Source: Terrabacter sp. 28
GTDB taxonomy: Bacteria; Actinomycetota; Actinomycetes; Actinomycetales; Dermatophilaceae
Reading direction: 5' to 3'
NCBI GenBank assembly: GCA_000955875.1
Contig: JYOE01000023.1
Location: 1 to 64,000 of the forward strand
Length of the DNA stretch: 64,000 nt
In this document: positions 42,211-50,836 of the stretch, one piece after another
Position numbering within the stretch: position 1 is the stretch's first letter
Layout of the letters: every line of letters begins with the position of its first letter
Notes under the pieces: generated by a model
Databases searched by the model: none
The model's input: only the letters and a program-made list of their open reading frames with translations
Told to the model about the DNA's origin: nothing
Position numbers and translations under genes: made by a program

Positions 42211-43146
42211 TCAGCGGCTGCGTGTCGGCAGGTGGGTGCGCGGCGCCATGCGCGGCCCGCGGCGGGGGCGGTGGTGCCCGGCCATCCCGAGCAGCTGCTG
42301 CACCCGGTAGCGGTGCCCGCGGTACGGCTCGAGCAGCTCGGCGAGGCCGTCGTCGTCCACGGGCGTCCCGGTGAGGGCCCAGCCGATGTCCTTGGCCACG
42401 TGGTAGTCGCCGAACGAGACGGAGTCGGGGTCGCCCAGCGCGCGCTGCGCCACCTCCGCGCACGTCCACACCCCGATGCCCGGCAGGGCGCGCAGGCGAC
42501 GCTGCGCCTCCGCGACCGACACGCGTGCGCCCTCCTCGAGCCGGCCGGCATACCCGGCGGCGCGCACGACGGTGCGCGAGCGCGCCCCGTCGACCGAGGC
42601 CTGAAGCCACGCCCACGACGGGATGGCCGCCCACCCGGCCGGTGTCGGCGGCGCCATCAGCCCAGGGAACGGCCCCGGCGCGACCTCGCCGAAGCGCCGC
42701 ACGAGCGTGCGGTAGCCGGCGAAGGCCTCCTGACCCGTGACCTTCTGCTCGATGACCGCGGGGGCGAGCGCGTCGAAGACGAGCGCGGAACGCGGCACGC
42801 GCCAGTGCGGGAACCGGCGCCACGCCTCCGCGACGAGGTCGTGGTGCGGCACGAACCCGGTCGGGTCGTCCTCCTCGCCCAGCAGCGCCGGCACCGACTC
42901 GAGCAGCCACGGCCCGCCCGGCCCCCAGGCGTGCGCGTGCACCTCGGAGTCGCCGGGACGGCACACGAGGTGGAGGGTGCCCACCCCCTCGGGCGTCTGC
43001 ACGGCGCGCGTGGCCGAGCCCTCGCGCCCGAAACGGGACGTCGGGTCGCCACCGCCGCGACGGAACGCTCCGAGCTGGCCGCGCAGGGAGATCTCGCGCT
43101 CGCTGCGCCAGGCCCTGGTGACGGGGGCGGTCACGGGTGCGGTCAT
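42211..43146 (-). CDS. AlkA-like DNA-3-methyladenine glycosylase
   Basis: 311 residues. A helix-hairpin-helix with GPD motif is present: ALPGIGVWTCAEVAQRALGD with the following FGDYHVAKD, where the Asp of the HhH-GPD family sits. The fold resembles AlkA/OGG-type base-excision enzymes that remove alkylated purines. The N-terminal 90 residues are divergent strands. ATG at 43146 gives MTAPVTAPVTRAW; a longer frame to 43194 includes the divergent promoter region. Divergent from the DUF3105 gene. Confidence 0.82.
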   Translation of the reverse strand: MTAPVTAPVTRAWRSEREISLRGQLGAFRRGGGDPTSRFGREGSATRAVQTPEGVGTLHLVCRPGDSEVHAHAWGPGGPWLLESVPALLGEEDDPTGFVPHHDLVAEAWRRFPHWRVPRSALVFDALAPAVIEQKVTGQEAFAGYRTLVRRFGEVAPGPFPGLMAPPTPAGWAAIPSWAWLQASVDGARSRTVVRAAGYAGRLEEGARVSVAEAQRRLRALPGIGVWTCAEVAQRALGDPDSVSFGDYHVAKDIGWALTGTPVDDDGLAELLEPYRGHRYRVQQLLGMAGHHRPRRGPRMAPRTHLPTRSR

Positions 43147-43292
43147 CACAACATCCTCGCTTACACTCGCCTCGGTCGTTGAACGAGACGACAACGGCCC
43201 GTCGGCACACGCAACTCACACCTGCACCGCCCGACCTCAGCCCCGCCGGCCGACCCGGACCGGCAGACCGAGAGCCCACAGGAAGAGGAACG

Positions 43293-44036
43293 ATGGCCCG
43301 CGAGACGAGCCGAGACCGCCGCGAGCGCGTCGCCCAGATGCAGGCAGCACAGAAGAAGGCCGAGCGTCGCCGGCTCTTCGTCGTGATCGGCGCCTGCGTC
43401 GCCGTCATCGCGATCATCGGCGGCGCCGTCGCCTGGGCGATCGTCGGCGAGCAGAACAAGAAGGCCGAGGCGCTCCAGAGCATCAGCGGCGACATCGCCG
43501 CGGCCTCCTGCGACCCCGTCACCGACGACGCCGCGAGCGGCTCCAGCGACCACGTCGGGCCGGGCACGAACAAGGCGGACGTCACGAAGATCCAGTACGC
43601 CACCGTGCCGCCCTCGAGCGGCCAGCACTTCGCCGTGCCGGCCGTCGACAAGCGCAGGGTCTACACCGTCGCCGACGCCCCCAAGATCGAGACGCTCGTG
43701 CACAACCTCGAGCACGGCTACACGATCCTCTGGTACGACCGCTCGGTGGAGAAGGAGCAGGCCGCGAGCTTCGAGGCGCTCAGCACGAAGGTCAACGCGA
43801 TGAAGGAGTCGGCGAACAAGTTCATCATCAGCCCGTGGGACCCGGCCTACGGCGCCTTCCCCGAGGGCAAGAAGTACGCCTTGTCGCACTGGTCCGCCGA
43901 CTACGACCAGGCCAGCGGCAAGGTCTCGAACCAGAAGGGCCACCGCCAGCTGTGCGGCGGCCTCAACACGGCTGTCGTCGAGGACTTCGTCAAGAAGCAC
44001 CCGTGGAGCTCGGCTCCCGAGCCCGGCGCGGCCTGA
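43293..44036 (+). CDS. DUF3105 membrane protein
   Basis: 247 residues. A basic N-terminus (ARETSRDRRERVAQMQAAQK) and one helix (LFVVIGACVAVIAIIGGAV) anchor it; the extracellular part is the DUF3105 domain with YATVPPSSGQHFAVPAV, VHNLEHGYTILWYD and KFIISPWDPAYGAF. The block VHNLEHG is the family hallmark and may bind a metal. The function is unknown in the family. ATG at 43293 with GGAAGAGGAA upstream. Confidence 0.88.
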   Translation: MARETSRDRRERVAQMQAAQKKAERRRLFVVIGACVAVIAIIGGAVAWAIVGEQNKKAEALQSISGDIAAASCDPVTDDAASGSSDHVGPGTNKADVTKIQYATVPPSSGQHFAVPAVDKRRVYTVADAPKIETLVHNLEHGYTILWYDRSVEKEQAASFEALSTKVNAMKESANKFIISPWDPAYGAFPEGKKYALSHWSADYDQASGKVSNQKGHRQLCGGLNTAVVEDFVKKHPWSSAPEPGAA

Positions 44037-44096
44037 CGCCGCCTGACGCCGGCTGACGCAGCCTGACGCCGTCCGACGCCGTCCGACGCCGTCCAG
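44034..44096 (+). repeat. 10-bp degenerate tandem repeat after the DUF3105 stop
   Basis: About six head-to-tail units of the type TGACGCCGNC follow the stop codon, the last ones reading CGACGCCGTC. Non-coding. It sits between the stop and the terminator. Confidence 0.75.
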
Positions 44097-44098
44097 TG

Positions 44099-44127
44099 AA
44101 GGCCCCCGGTCACCGACCGGGGCCTTC
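44099..44127 (+). terminator. hairpin after the DUF3105 gene
   Basis: AAGGCCCCCGGTC pairs with GACCGGGGCCTT with one bulged base and a 3-base loop. Confidence 0.75.
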
Positions 44128-44163
44128 GGCGTGCTCGCGGCGGGAACAAGAGGTGCATTCGCG

Positions 44164-44613
44164 ATGGTTGTCGCCTTCATGACGATCACCGGCGAGTACG
44201 TCCCGAGCCCGAGCGACTGGGTGCGCAAGCAGGTCGAGGAGATCGAGCGCACCGGCACCACCGAGTCCGTGCACATCCAGAACCGGCCCGTCGTGCTGTT
44301 GACGATGCGCGGGAGGAAGAGCGGCAAGGTGCGCAAGGTGCCGCTCATGCGGGTCGAGCACGACGGGGACTTCGCTGCCGTGGCGAGCCAGGGCGGCGCA
44401 CCCGAGCACCCGAAGTGGTACCGCAACCTGCAGGCGCACCCCGACATCGACCTCCAGGTCGGCACCGAGACGTGGCCGGCGCGTGCCCGCGAGCTCACGG
44501 GTGAGGAGCGCGAGCAGTGGTGGGAGCGCTGCGTCGCCGCCTTCCCGCCCTACGCGGAGTACCAGACGAAGACCGACCGGCTCATCCCCGTCTTCGTCCT
44601 CGAGCGCGTCTGA
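44164..44613 (+). CDS. deazaflavin (F420)-dependent nitroreductase family protein
   Basis: 149 residues. GEYVPSPSDWVRKQVEEIER and LLTMRGRKSGKVRKVPLMRV, then ASQGGAPEHPKWYRNLQAHP are the hallmark blocks of the Ddn-like split-barrel family, which uses reduced F420. The end AFPPYAEYQTKTDRLIPVFV is also typical. Substrates in the family range from nitroimidazoles to quinones and bile-pigment-like molecules. ATG at 44164 has AAGAGG at a good distance; ATG at 44179 is the more usual length and cannot be excluded. Confidence 0.87.
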   Translation: MVVAFMTITGEYVPSPSDWVRKQVEEIERTGTTESVHIQNRPVVLLTMRGRKSGKVRKVPLMRVEHDGDFAAVASQGGAPEHPKWYRNLQAHPDIDLQVGTETWPARARELTGEEREQWWERCVAAFPPYAEYQTKTDRLIPVFVLERV

Positions 44614-44633
44614 GCCACGACCAGACCCGGGGC

Positions 44634-45599
44634 TCAGACCGACAGGTCGTCGACCTGCTCGGCCTCGGACTGCCGCTGCCGCAGCAGGTGGTGCGAGCGC
44701 GCGTACAGCCACCCGCCGAGGGCGGCGAGCACGTCGACGACGGTGACGATGAAGCGCGACATGATCGCGACGGCGGCAGCAGCCGGCGTCGGGATCGCCG
44801 TCGACAGGATCAGCGTGAGCAGACCCTCACGCGCGCCCAGGCCGGCGGGCAGCACGACCGTGAGCATGCCGAGCGAGACCGACAGGGCGTAGCCCGTCAT
44901 CGCCGCCGTGGTGAGGTCGGGGTGGGCACCCTCGCTGGCGACGGCCCGAGCGAGCAGCAGCGTGTGCACGCCGAAGGCGACCCAGACCAGCACGAAGATG
45001 ACGACGGCGCGCAGCACGGCGCCCCCCGACAGGTCGTGCTCGAGCGGGTCGCGCCGCAGCGTCTTCAGCATGCGGGCGATGAGCGCGTTGAGCAGCCTCG
45101 GCACGCACAGCACGACGAGGATCGGGATGCCGAGCAGCAGCCACCAGTCGAAGCCGGACGAGGTTCGCGTGAGCAGGTAGGAGGCCGCCGGCAGCCCGAC
45201 GAGGAAGCCGGTGGCGAGCGCCAGGCCGAGGGCCAGCAGCCCCGTCACCGCGGTGCGCCGGCGAGGCACCTTGAGGGCGCTCGCCATGTCGGCCTGCACG
45301 AGCACCGACCAGAGCGAGCCCGGCAGGTACTTGCCGAGCTGCCCGACGAAGTAGACGCCTGACGCGGACGCGAGATGCAGGTCGGAGCCGAGGTCGGCGA
45401 GCAGCGTCTTCCAGCCGATCATCGTCAGCCACGTGCCGACCGCGGCCGCGAGCGTCGACCAGGCGAAGGTGGCCCACGAGATCTTGTCGAGGTGGACCGA
45501 CATGTCGGCCCAGTTGCGCACGACCGCGTAGACGACAGCCGCGAGGGTGACGACGGCGATGCCGACACGCAGCACGGTGATGATCTTCTGTCGGCTCAT
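44634..45599 (-). CDS. LPG-synthase-TM / flippase-like membrane protein
   Basis: 321 residues with about eight hydrophobic helices, for example VGIAVVTLAAVVYAVV, TFAWSTLAAAVGTWLTMIGW and VLRAVVIFVLVWVAFGV. The blocks VYFVGQLGKYLPGSLWSVLV and VLPAGLGAREGLLTLIL are those of the lysylphosphatidylglycerol synthase TM / UPF0104 family, which flips lipids or lipid-linked glycans. The soluble LPG synthase domain is absent. It lies downstream of the GT4-methyltransferase gene on the same strand, which fits a glycan export role. Confidence 0.87.
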   Translation of the reverse strand: MSRQKIITVLRVGIAVVTLAAVVYAVVRNWADMSVHLDKISWATFAWSTLAAAVGTWLTMIGWKTLLADLGSDLHLASASGVYFVGQLGKYLPGSLWSVLVQADMASALKVPRRRTAVTGLLALGLALATGFLVGLPAASYLLTRTSSGFDWWLLLGIPILVVLCVPRLLNALIARMLKTLRRDPLEHDLSGGAVLRAVVIFVLVWVAFGVHTLLLARAVASEGAHPDLTTAAMTGYALSVSLGMLTVVLPAGLGAREGLLTLILSTAIPTPAAAAVAIMSRFIVTVVDVLAALGGWLYARSHHLLRQRQSEAEQVDDLSV

Positions 45600-45632
45600 G
45601 TCGTCACCATCATCGCAGGGTCCTCGAGCGCC

Positions 45633-47711
45633 TCAGCGCCGGCGCAGGGTCAGGCGCACGAGGCCGTATGCCGCGTCGTCGGCCCGCGCGCGCGCCGCGG
45701 CGTCGCGCATGCGGGCGTTGACGTCTCCGTCGAGATCGCCGACGAGCACGAAGCCGAGGTCGTGGGCCCGCGCGAGGATGCCGCGCACGTCGGCGGGACC
45801 GACGGCGCCCTCGACGGCTCGCGGCCCGATCGGGATCGTCACCACGAGCAGTCCGCCCGACCGCAGTGCCCAGGACGCCTGCTCGAGCACGTGGTCGACG
45901 TCGCCGGCGTCGCAGCCGTCCGGGTGGATCCGCACGATGACGTCGAGCGAGCCGGTGTCGACGTCGAGCGCGGCGACGCTCGGGTGGCTGCCGGTGAAGT
46001 CGATCTCCACCGGTGCGAAGCCGACCGCACGGGCCCACCGCGAGAGCAGCGACCGGGTGCCGCCCTCGTCGACGATGACGGCGCTGCGGCGACCGTCGTC
46101 GCGCACGCGGACGATCGCCGCCAAGGCCCCGAGCGCCGCCCACGCCGAGACGCTGTCGAGCGAGCGGGGCAGCCCGAGCAGGCGGGCGAGGCGTCGGGCG
46201 TCGTCGGCCTCGTCGGGCTCGCCGAGCACGTCGGTCGCGAGCACCCAGTCGGGCAGGTCGTCCGGTCGCAGCTCGACGAGCGGGCGCCGGGAGGCCACGG
46301 CGTGCGAGGCGGTGCGCCGGGCGCGACGACCCAGGCGCACGGCGCGCGCGGCCACCCGCACGGCCGCCCGCCGGGCGACCGAGGAGGGGCCGCCCTCCGC
46401 CCTCTCGTCGAGGTCGTCGTCGAGGTCCTCGTCGAGCTCGTCGTCCGGCGGGTCGACGTCGTCCGGCTCACCCGACACGACGGCATACGGCTCCGGCTCG
46501 GGCAGGAGGGCGCTCTCGTCGAACGACAGCGCCTCGACCGTGCCGAGGTAGTGCGCCCACGGACCGGACAGGTCGGGCGTCTGGACCCCCTCGGCCAGCC
46601 GGCGGCGTACCTCCGGGTCGCCGAGACGGCGCAGTGCACCCGCGAGCGCCCGCTCGTCCTCCGGCGGCACGAGCAGGCCGTTGACACCGTCGTCGACCTG
46701 CTGCGAGAAGGGCGAGATGTCGGATGCGAGCACCGGCAGGCCGTGTGCGTGGCCGAGGATGACGTTCTGCGAGGCCGTCGCCGAGCGGTACGGCAGCGCG
46801 AGCACGTCGTGGTCGGCGAGGAGCGAGGCCAGCGCGTCGGCCGGCACGTAGCCGTCGCGGATCTCTACCCGGCCGGCGAGCGCCGGGTCCGACGCGAGCC
46901 GGCTGATGACGCCACGGTTGGCGCCCCAGATCTCGCCGGCGATGGTGAGCGTCACCTCCGGCACGGTGCGCATCGCGCGCAGGAGCACGTCGATGCCCTT
47001 GTACTCGCGGATGAGCCCGAGGGCGAGCAGCCGGGTGGGGCCGGGGCGGGGGTCGCGCGAGATCGGGTCGCCGCCGGGCAGGTGCGGGGGCAGGTCGGCC
47101 ACCGAGACGCGGCGAGCGCCGAGGTCGTGGGCCACCCGCGCCTGGTCGGTGCTGTGCACGAGCACCGAGTCGACCCGCGCGAAGAGCAGCGACATGAGCC
47201 GGGCGTCGCCGGCGTGCGGCTCGTGCGGGAGCACGTTGTGGCACACGACCACCGACTGCGGACGAGGTCGTGCCGCACCCGGCACCGCACCGGCCGCGCG
47301 CAGCAGGGCCAGGTGGGCAGGGACGACGGCGGGCATCACGTGCACGACGAGGATGGCGTCGACGTCACGCAGCCGGCGCCCCGCCCGCACCCACGTGTCG
47401 GGCCGCGCCCAGCTGAGCGCCCGGATGGTCCTGGGGAACGGCGTCACCTCGGGCACGCCGTCGGGCACCGTCGCGTCGGCGTGGTGCAGCTTCGACGGGT
47501 AGAGGTGCGCCCACGACACGAGCGTGACGTCGTGGCCGGCGTCGGCGAGGTGGTGGGCGAGCATCGTCGTGTGGGCGGCGACGCCGCCCTTGTGCGGGTG
47601 GCTCGGGCCGACGATCGCGATGCGCAGCGCGGCCGATCCCGTGTCGTCGGGAGCCTCATCCCGAGCCTGGCCGGCTCCCGGCAGGGGGCCGTGTGACAAC
47701 GCGTCCGTCAT
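45633..47711 (-). CDS. GT4-family glycosyltransferase fused to a C-terminal methyltransferase-like domain
   Basis: 692 residues. The N-terminal part (about 28-395) is a GT-B glycosyltransferase with IVGPSHPHKGGVAAHTTML, LLALGLIREYKGIDVLLRAM and a donor site ASQNVILGHAHGLPVLASDI. An acidic spacer (DDVDPPDDELDEDLDDD) follows. The last 170 residues (ARRLARLLGLPRSLDSVSAW to LTLRRR) have the strand order of a Rossmann methyltransferase (SGGLLVVTIPIG, SLDVIVRIHPDG) but no clear GxGxG, so it may be inactive or bind a sugar. It is transcribed ahead of the flippase-like gene. Confidence 0.82.
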   Translation of the reverse strand: MTDALSHGPLPGAGQARDEAPDDTGSAALRIAIVGPSHPHKGGVAAHTTMLAHHLADAGHDVTLVSWAHLYPSKLHHADATVPDGVPEVTPFPRTIRALSWARPDTWVRAGRRLRDVDAILVVHVMPAVVPAHLALLRAAGAVPGAARPRPQSVVVCHNVLPHEPHAGDARLMSLLFARVDSVLVHSTDQARVAHDLGARRVSVADLPPHLPGGDPISRDPRPGPTRLLALGLIREYKGIDVLLRAMRTVPEVTLTIAGEIWGANRGVISRLASDPALAGRVEIRDGYVPADALASLLADHDVLALPYRSATASQNVILGHAHGLPVLASDISPFSQQVDDGVNGLLVPPEDERALAGALRRLGDPEVRRRLAEGVQTPDLSGPWAHYLGTVEALSFDESALLPEPEPYAVVSGEPDDVDPPDDELDEDLDDDLDERAEGGPSSVARRAAVRVAARAVRLGRRARRTASHAVASRRPLVELRPDDLPDWVLATDVLGEPDEADDARRLARLLGLPRSLDSVSAWAALGALAAIVRVRDDGRRSAVIVDEGGTRSLLSRWARAVGFAPVEIDFTGSHPSVAALDVDTGSLDVIVRIHPDGCDAGDVDHVLEQASWALRSGGLLVVTIPIGPRAVEGAVGPADVRGILARAHDLGFVLVGDLDGDVNARMRDAAARARADDAAYGLVRLTLRRR

Positions 47712-47808
47712 GGTCCCCCGACTCTAGTTCCACGCGTACGCCGTCGGGCGCGCTCCCCACTCACGTCGCGTGTCGGGCGGGGCACCCCGACCGCTCTAGG
47801 CTGGGCGT

Positions 47809-48495
47809 ATGCAGAACGAGGACGTGTGGCTGGTGGTGCCGCTCTACGACGAGGCCGCCGTCATCGCCGACGTCGTGGAGCAGGCCCGCTCCGTCTTCCC
47901 CAAGATCGTCTGCGTCGACGACGGCTCGCGGGACGCCTCGGCCGACCGCGCGGAGCAGGCGGGGGCCGCGGTCGTGCGCCACCCCGTCAACCTCGGGCAG
48001 GGGGCCGCCCTGCAGACCGGCTTCGAGTACGCCCTGGGCGACCCGGCGATGCGCTACGTCGTCACCTACGACGCCGACGGACAGCACCAGATCCACGACG
48101 TCGAGGTGATGCTCGAGCGCATCCGCCGCGGCGACGTGCGCGTCGTGTTCGGCTCCCGTTTCCTCGACGAGCGCACCGAGGCCTCGGCCCTGAAGAAGCT
48201 CGTCCTGCGCGCGGCCGTGGCCTACACCAACCTCACCACCGGCACGCGCCTCACCGACGCCCACAACGGCCTGCGCGTGCTCGACCGCGACGTCGTCGCG
48301 AGGCTCGACATCACCCAGAACCGCATGGCCCACGCCTCCGAGATCGTGTCGCAGATCGGCTCGATGCGCTTCGGGGGCGAACGGGTCCGCTACGCCGAGG
48401 AGCCGGTCCACATCCTCTACACCGACTACTCGCGGGCCAAGGGCCAGTCGCTCTGGAACGCGGTCAACATCCTCGCGGAGCTGATCTGGCGATGA
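47809..48495 (+). CDS. GT2-family (DPM1/polyprenyl-phosphate) glycosyltransferase
   Basis: 228 residues. VWLVVPLYDEAAVIADVVEQ, VCVDDGSRD, NLGQGAALQTGFEYAL and YDADGQHQ (DxD) are the GT-A blocks of dolichyl/polyprenyl-phosphate sugar transferases, which put a sugar on undecaprenyl phosphate for use outside the membrane. The stop overlaps the next gene's start as ATGA. Part of a four-gene run (GT2, DUF2304, LCP, TIGR03089). Confidence 0.93.
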   Translation: MQNEDVWLVVPLYDEAAVIADVVEQARSVFPKIVCVDDGSRDASADRAEQAGAAVVRHPVNLGQGAALQTGFEYALGDPAMRYVVTYDADGQHQIHDVEVMLERIRRGDVRVVFGSRFLDERTEASALKKLVLRAAVAYTNLTTGTRLTDAHNGLRVLDRDVVARLDITQNRMAHASEIVSQIGSMRFGGERVRYAEEPVHILYTDYSRAKGQSLWNAVNILAELIWR

Positions 48496-48920
48496 GCAGA
48501 CAGAGCCTGATCCAGGTCATCCTCATCCTCGGCACCCTCGGGGTCGCCTGGCGCCTGCTCGTCGGCTCGGGGCAGCGCACGCAGGCCGTGCGCCGACTCG
48601 GGCTGCTCGTGCTCGCCGCCCTCGCCGTCTACTCGATCATCGACCCGAGCGGCACGTGGACCCGGGTCGCCAACTGGTTCGGCATCGGCCGTGGCGCCGA
48701 CCTCATCCTCTACGGCCTGGTCGTGGCCTTCCTCGGCTTCGTCGTGACGACCTACAAGCGCTTCCGGGCCATGGAGACGCGCTACACCCGCCTCGCCCGG
48801 CGGATCGCCCTCGACGAGGCCGCGTCGGCGGTCGAGCACGTGAGGTCGACAGCATCCCCTGACACACTGTCGGGCGACGTTCCCCCGACCCCGAGCGCGA
48901 AGGCAGCCGATGCCGACTGA
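48492..48920 (+). CDS. DUF2304 membrane protein
   Basis: 142 residues with three helices (SLIQVILILGTLGVAWRLLV, LGLLVLAALAVYSIID, LILYGLVVAFLGFVVTTYKR), then a charged cytoplasmic tail with a coiled-coil stretch (FRAMETRYTRLARRIALDEA). DUF2304 proteins lie next to polyprenyl-phosphate glycosyltransferases and are thought to help them at the membrane. Coupled to the GT2 gene by ATGA; its end overlaps the LCP gene by 11 bases. Confidence 0.9.
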   Translation: MSRQSLIQVILILGTLGVAWRLLVGSGQRTQAVRRLGLLVLAALAVYSIIDPSGTWTRVANWFGIGRGADLILYGLVVAFLGFVVTTYKRFRAMETRYTRLARRIALDEAASAVEHVRSTASPDTLSGDVPPTPSAKAADAD

Positions 48921-50085
48921 TCCGAGCACCCCTCGCCGTCCCGACCGTGACGACGCCTACGTCGTCGACACCAGGCGACGCGTCAAGAGCCCCGCAGGCC
49001 AGGACCGACACGACGATCGCCACGACGACCGCCACGACGACCGCTACGACGGTGCGGGTCGAGGGCGACCCGCAGGTCGCGAGACCCGCTACCGCTGGCG
49101 CAAGGGCCGGATCGTCCTCATCACGCTGCTCGTGCTGCTCCTCGCCTGGATCGGCTTCCTCGTGTGGGTGCCCATGCAGGCGTGGGGCGCCGTCAACAAG
49201 GTCGACAACATCCCGTCCGGCGACCGGCCCACCGACACGTCGGGCTACAACTACCTCCTCGTCGGCTCCGACAGCCGCGAGGGCCTGACCCAGGCGCAGA
49301 AGAAGAAGTACGCGACGGGCAGCGCTGAGGGCAACCGCACCGACACGATCATGCTGGTCCACGTCTCCGAGAGCGGCGGCAAGCCGGTCATGGTCTCGCT
49401 CCCGCGCGACTCCTACGTGCCCGTCCCCGGCCACGGCTCCAACAAGATCAACGCCGCGTACGCGTTCGGTGGCCCCAAGCTGCTGACGAACACCGTCGAG
49501 CAGGTCACCGGCATCCACGTCGACGGCTACATCGAGATCGGTCTCGGCGGCTTTGCGGGCGTCGTCGACAGCGTCGGTGGCGTCGACCTGTGCGTCGCAC
49601 GCGACATGAAGGACAAGCTCGCGGGCATCGACCTGAAGAAGGGGTGCCAGACCCTCGACGGCGGCAACGCCCTCGGCTACGTGCGCTCGCGCCACGAGGA
49701 CCCCCTCGGCGACATCGGGCGCGCCGCCCGCCAGCGCCAGTTCCTCGGCGCCCTCATGAAGAAGGCAGCCACGCCGTCCACGGTCCTGATCCCTTGGCGC
49801 TACAAGGCTTTCGCCGACGCCTCTGCCGCCGGTCTGGCCGTCGGCCGTGAGACCGGCATCATGGACGCCGTCCGCGTGCTCCAGGCGATGCGCTCCGTGA
49901 GCAACGACGAGGGCCTGTCGCTGACGGTGCCGACCTCCGACCTCGCCTACCGCACCAGCGGTGGCGCGCTCGCCATCAAGTGGGACACCGAGCGGGCGAA
50001 GGCGCTCTTCAAGGCGCTCAAGAACGACGAGCCGCTGACCGAGCCACCGGCCGGCACCACCGTCGAGGGTGCGAAGAACAGCTGA
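48910..50085 (+). CDS. LCP-family (LytR-CpsA-Psr) cell-wall glycopolymer ligase
   Basis: 391 residues. A charged cytoplasmic head with RHDD/RYDG repeats (about 28-50) precedes one helix (RIVLITLLVLLLAWIGFLVW). The LCP domain has YNYLLVGSDSR, NRTDTIMLVHV, VMVSLPRDSYVPVPG, DGYIEIGLGGFAGVVDSVGG and GRAARQRQFL, with the Asp/Arg residues that bind pyrophosphate and magnesium. LCP enzymes join teichoic acid, arabinogalactan or polysaccharide from lipid carriers to peptidoglycan. It follows a polyprenyl-phosphate glycosyltransferase, which fits. Confidence 0.93.
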   Translation: MPTDPSTPRRPDRDDAYVVDTRRRVKSPAGQDRHDDRHDDRHDDRYDGAGRGRPAGRETRYRWRKGRIVLITLLVLLLAWIGFLVWVPMQAWGAVNKVDNIPSGDRPTDTSGYNYLLVGSDSREGLTQAQKKKYATGSAEGNRTDTIMLVHVSESGGKPVMVSLPRDSYVPVPGHGSNKINAAYAFGGPKLLTNTVEQVTGIHVDGYIEIGLGGFAGVVDSVGGVDLCVARDMKDKLAGIDLKKGCQTLDGGNALGYVRSRHEDPLGDIGRAARQRQFLGALMKKAATPSTVLIPWRYKAFADASAAGLAVGRETGIMDAVRVLQAMRSVSNDEGLSLTVPTSDLAYRTSGGALAIKWDTERAKALFKALKNDEPLTEPPAGTTVEGAKNS

Positions 50086-50825
50086 TGACCGCTCCCCTGC
50101 TGCCGGCCGACGTCCTGGCCCGGATGCTTGCGGCCGATCCCGGCCGTCCCCGCCTCACCTGGTACGACGACGAGCCCGGCCCCACGCACGGGGAGCGCAT
50201 CGAGCTGAGCGCACGGGTGCTCGCGAACTGGGTGTCCAAGGCCGCGAACCTCCTGCAGGACGACGCCGCCGCCGGGCCCGGCACGACGGTCGGTCTGGAC
50301 CTGCCCGCACACTGGCGCTCGCTCTACTGGGCGCTCGCGACCTGGTCGGTCGGCGCGACCGTCGTGGTCTGCGCCGAGGCGTCCGGCGCCGACGTGCTCG
50401 TCACGCACTCGCCCGAGGCCGCGGCCGCGCACGGCGGCGACACGGTGCTCGTGGCCTTGCCCGCCCTCGCGCGCAGCCACCCCGAGGCCGCGTCGGCGCC
50501 CGGCGCGGTCGACGAGGCCCGTGAGCTCTCCACCCACGGTGACCTCTTCTCCCCCATGGCCGACCCCGAGCCGGGCGACGTCGCGATCGTCGGGCCGGGC
50601 TCGCAGGCCGGCGGGACGGCATACGGCGACGTCGTCGTGGGTGACCCGTCGTGGGGTGAGGCCCCACGCGTGGTCGTCGGGGGCGCCCTGGACCGGGTGC
50701 TCCGGCAGAGCCTCGCGGCATGGTCGGCGGGCGGCTCGGTCGTGCTCGTGCGCGGCTCGCGCGACGACCTGTCCGACCGCTTCGCCTCGGAGGGCGTCAC
50801 GCACGACGTCCGCGAGGACGCCTGA
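50085..50825 (+). CDS. TIGR03089 family protein
   Basis: 246 residues. The N-terminal part (MTAPLLPADVLARMLAADPG, RPRLTWYDDEPGPTHGERIE) matches the TIGR03089 family, related to the N-terminal half of acyl-adenylating enzymes but without the AMP-binding signature and catalytic C-terminal domain. The family is almost limited to actinomycetes and sits next to LCP genes. The function is unknown. The start overlaps the LCP stop (TGATG). Confidence 0.85.
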   Translation: MTAPLLPADVLARMLAADPGRPRLTWYDDEPGPTHGERIELSARVLANWVSKAANLLQDDAAAGPGTTVGLDLPAHWRSLYWALATWSVGATVVVCAEASGADVLVTHSPEAAAAHGGDTVLVALPALARSHPEAASAPGAVDEARELSTHGDLFSPMADPEPGDVAIVGPGSQAGGTAYGDVVVGDPSWGEAPRVVVGGALDRVLRQSLAAWSAGGSVVLVRGSRDDLSDRFASEGVTHDVREDA

Positions 50826-50836
50826 GCCACGACGTT

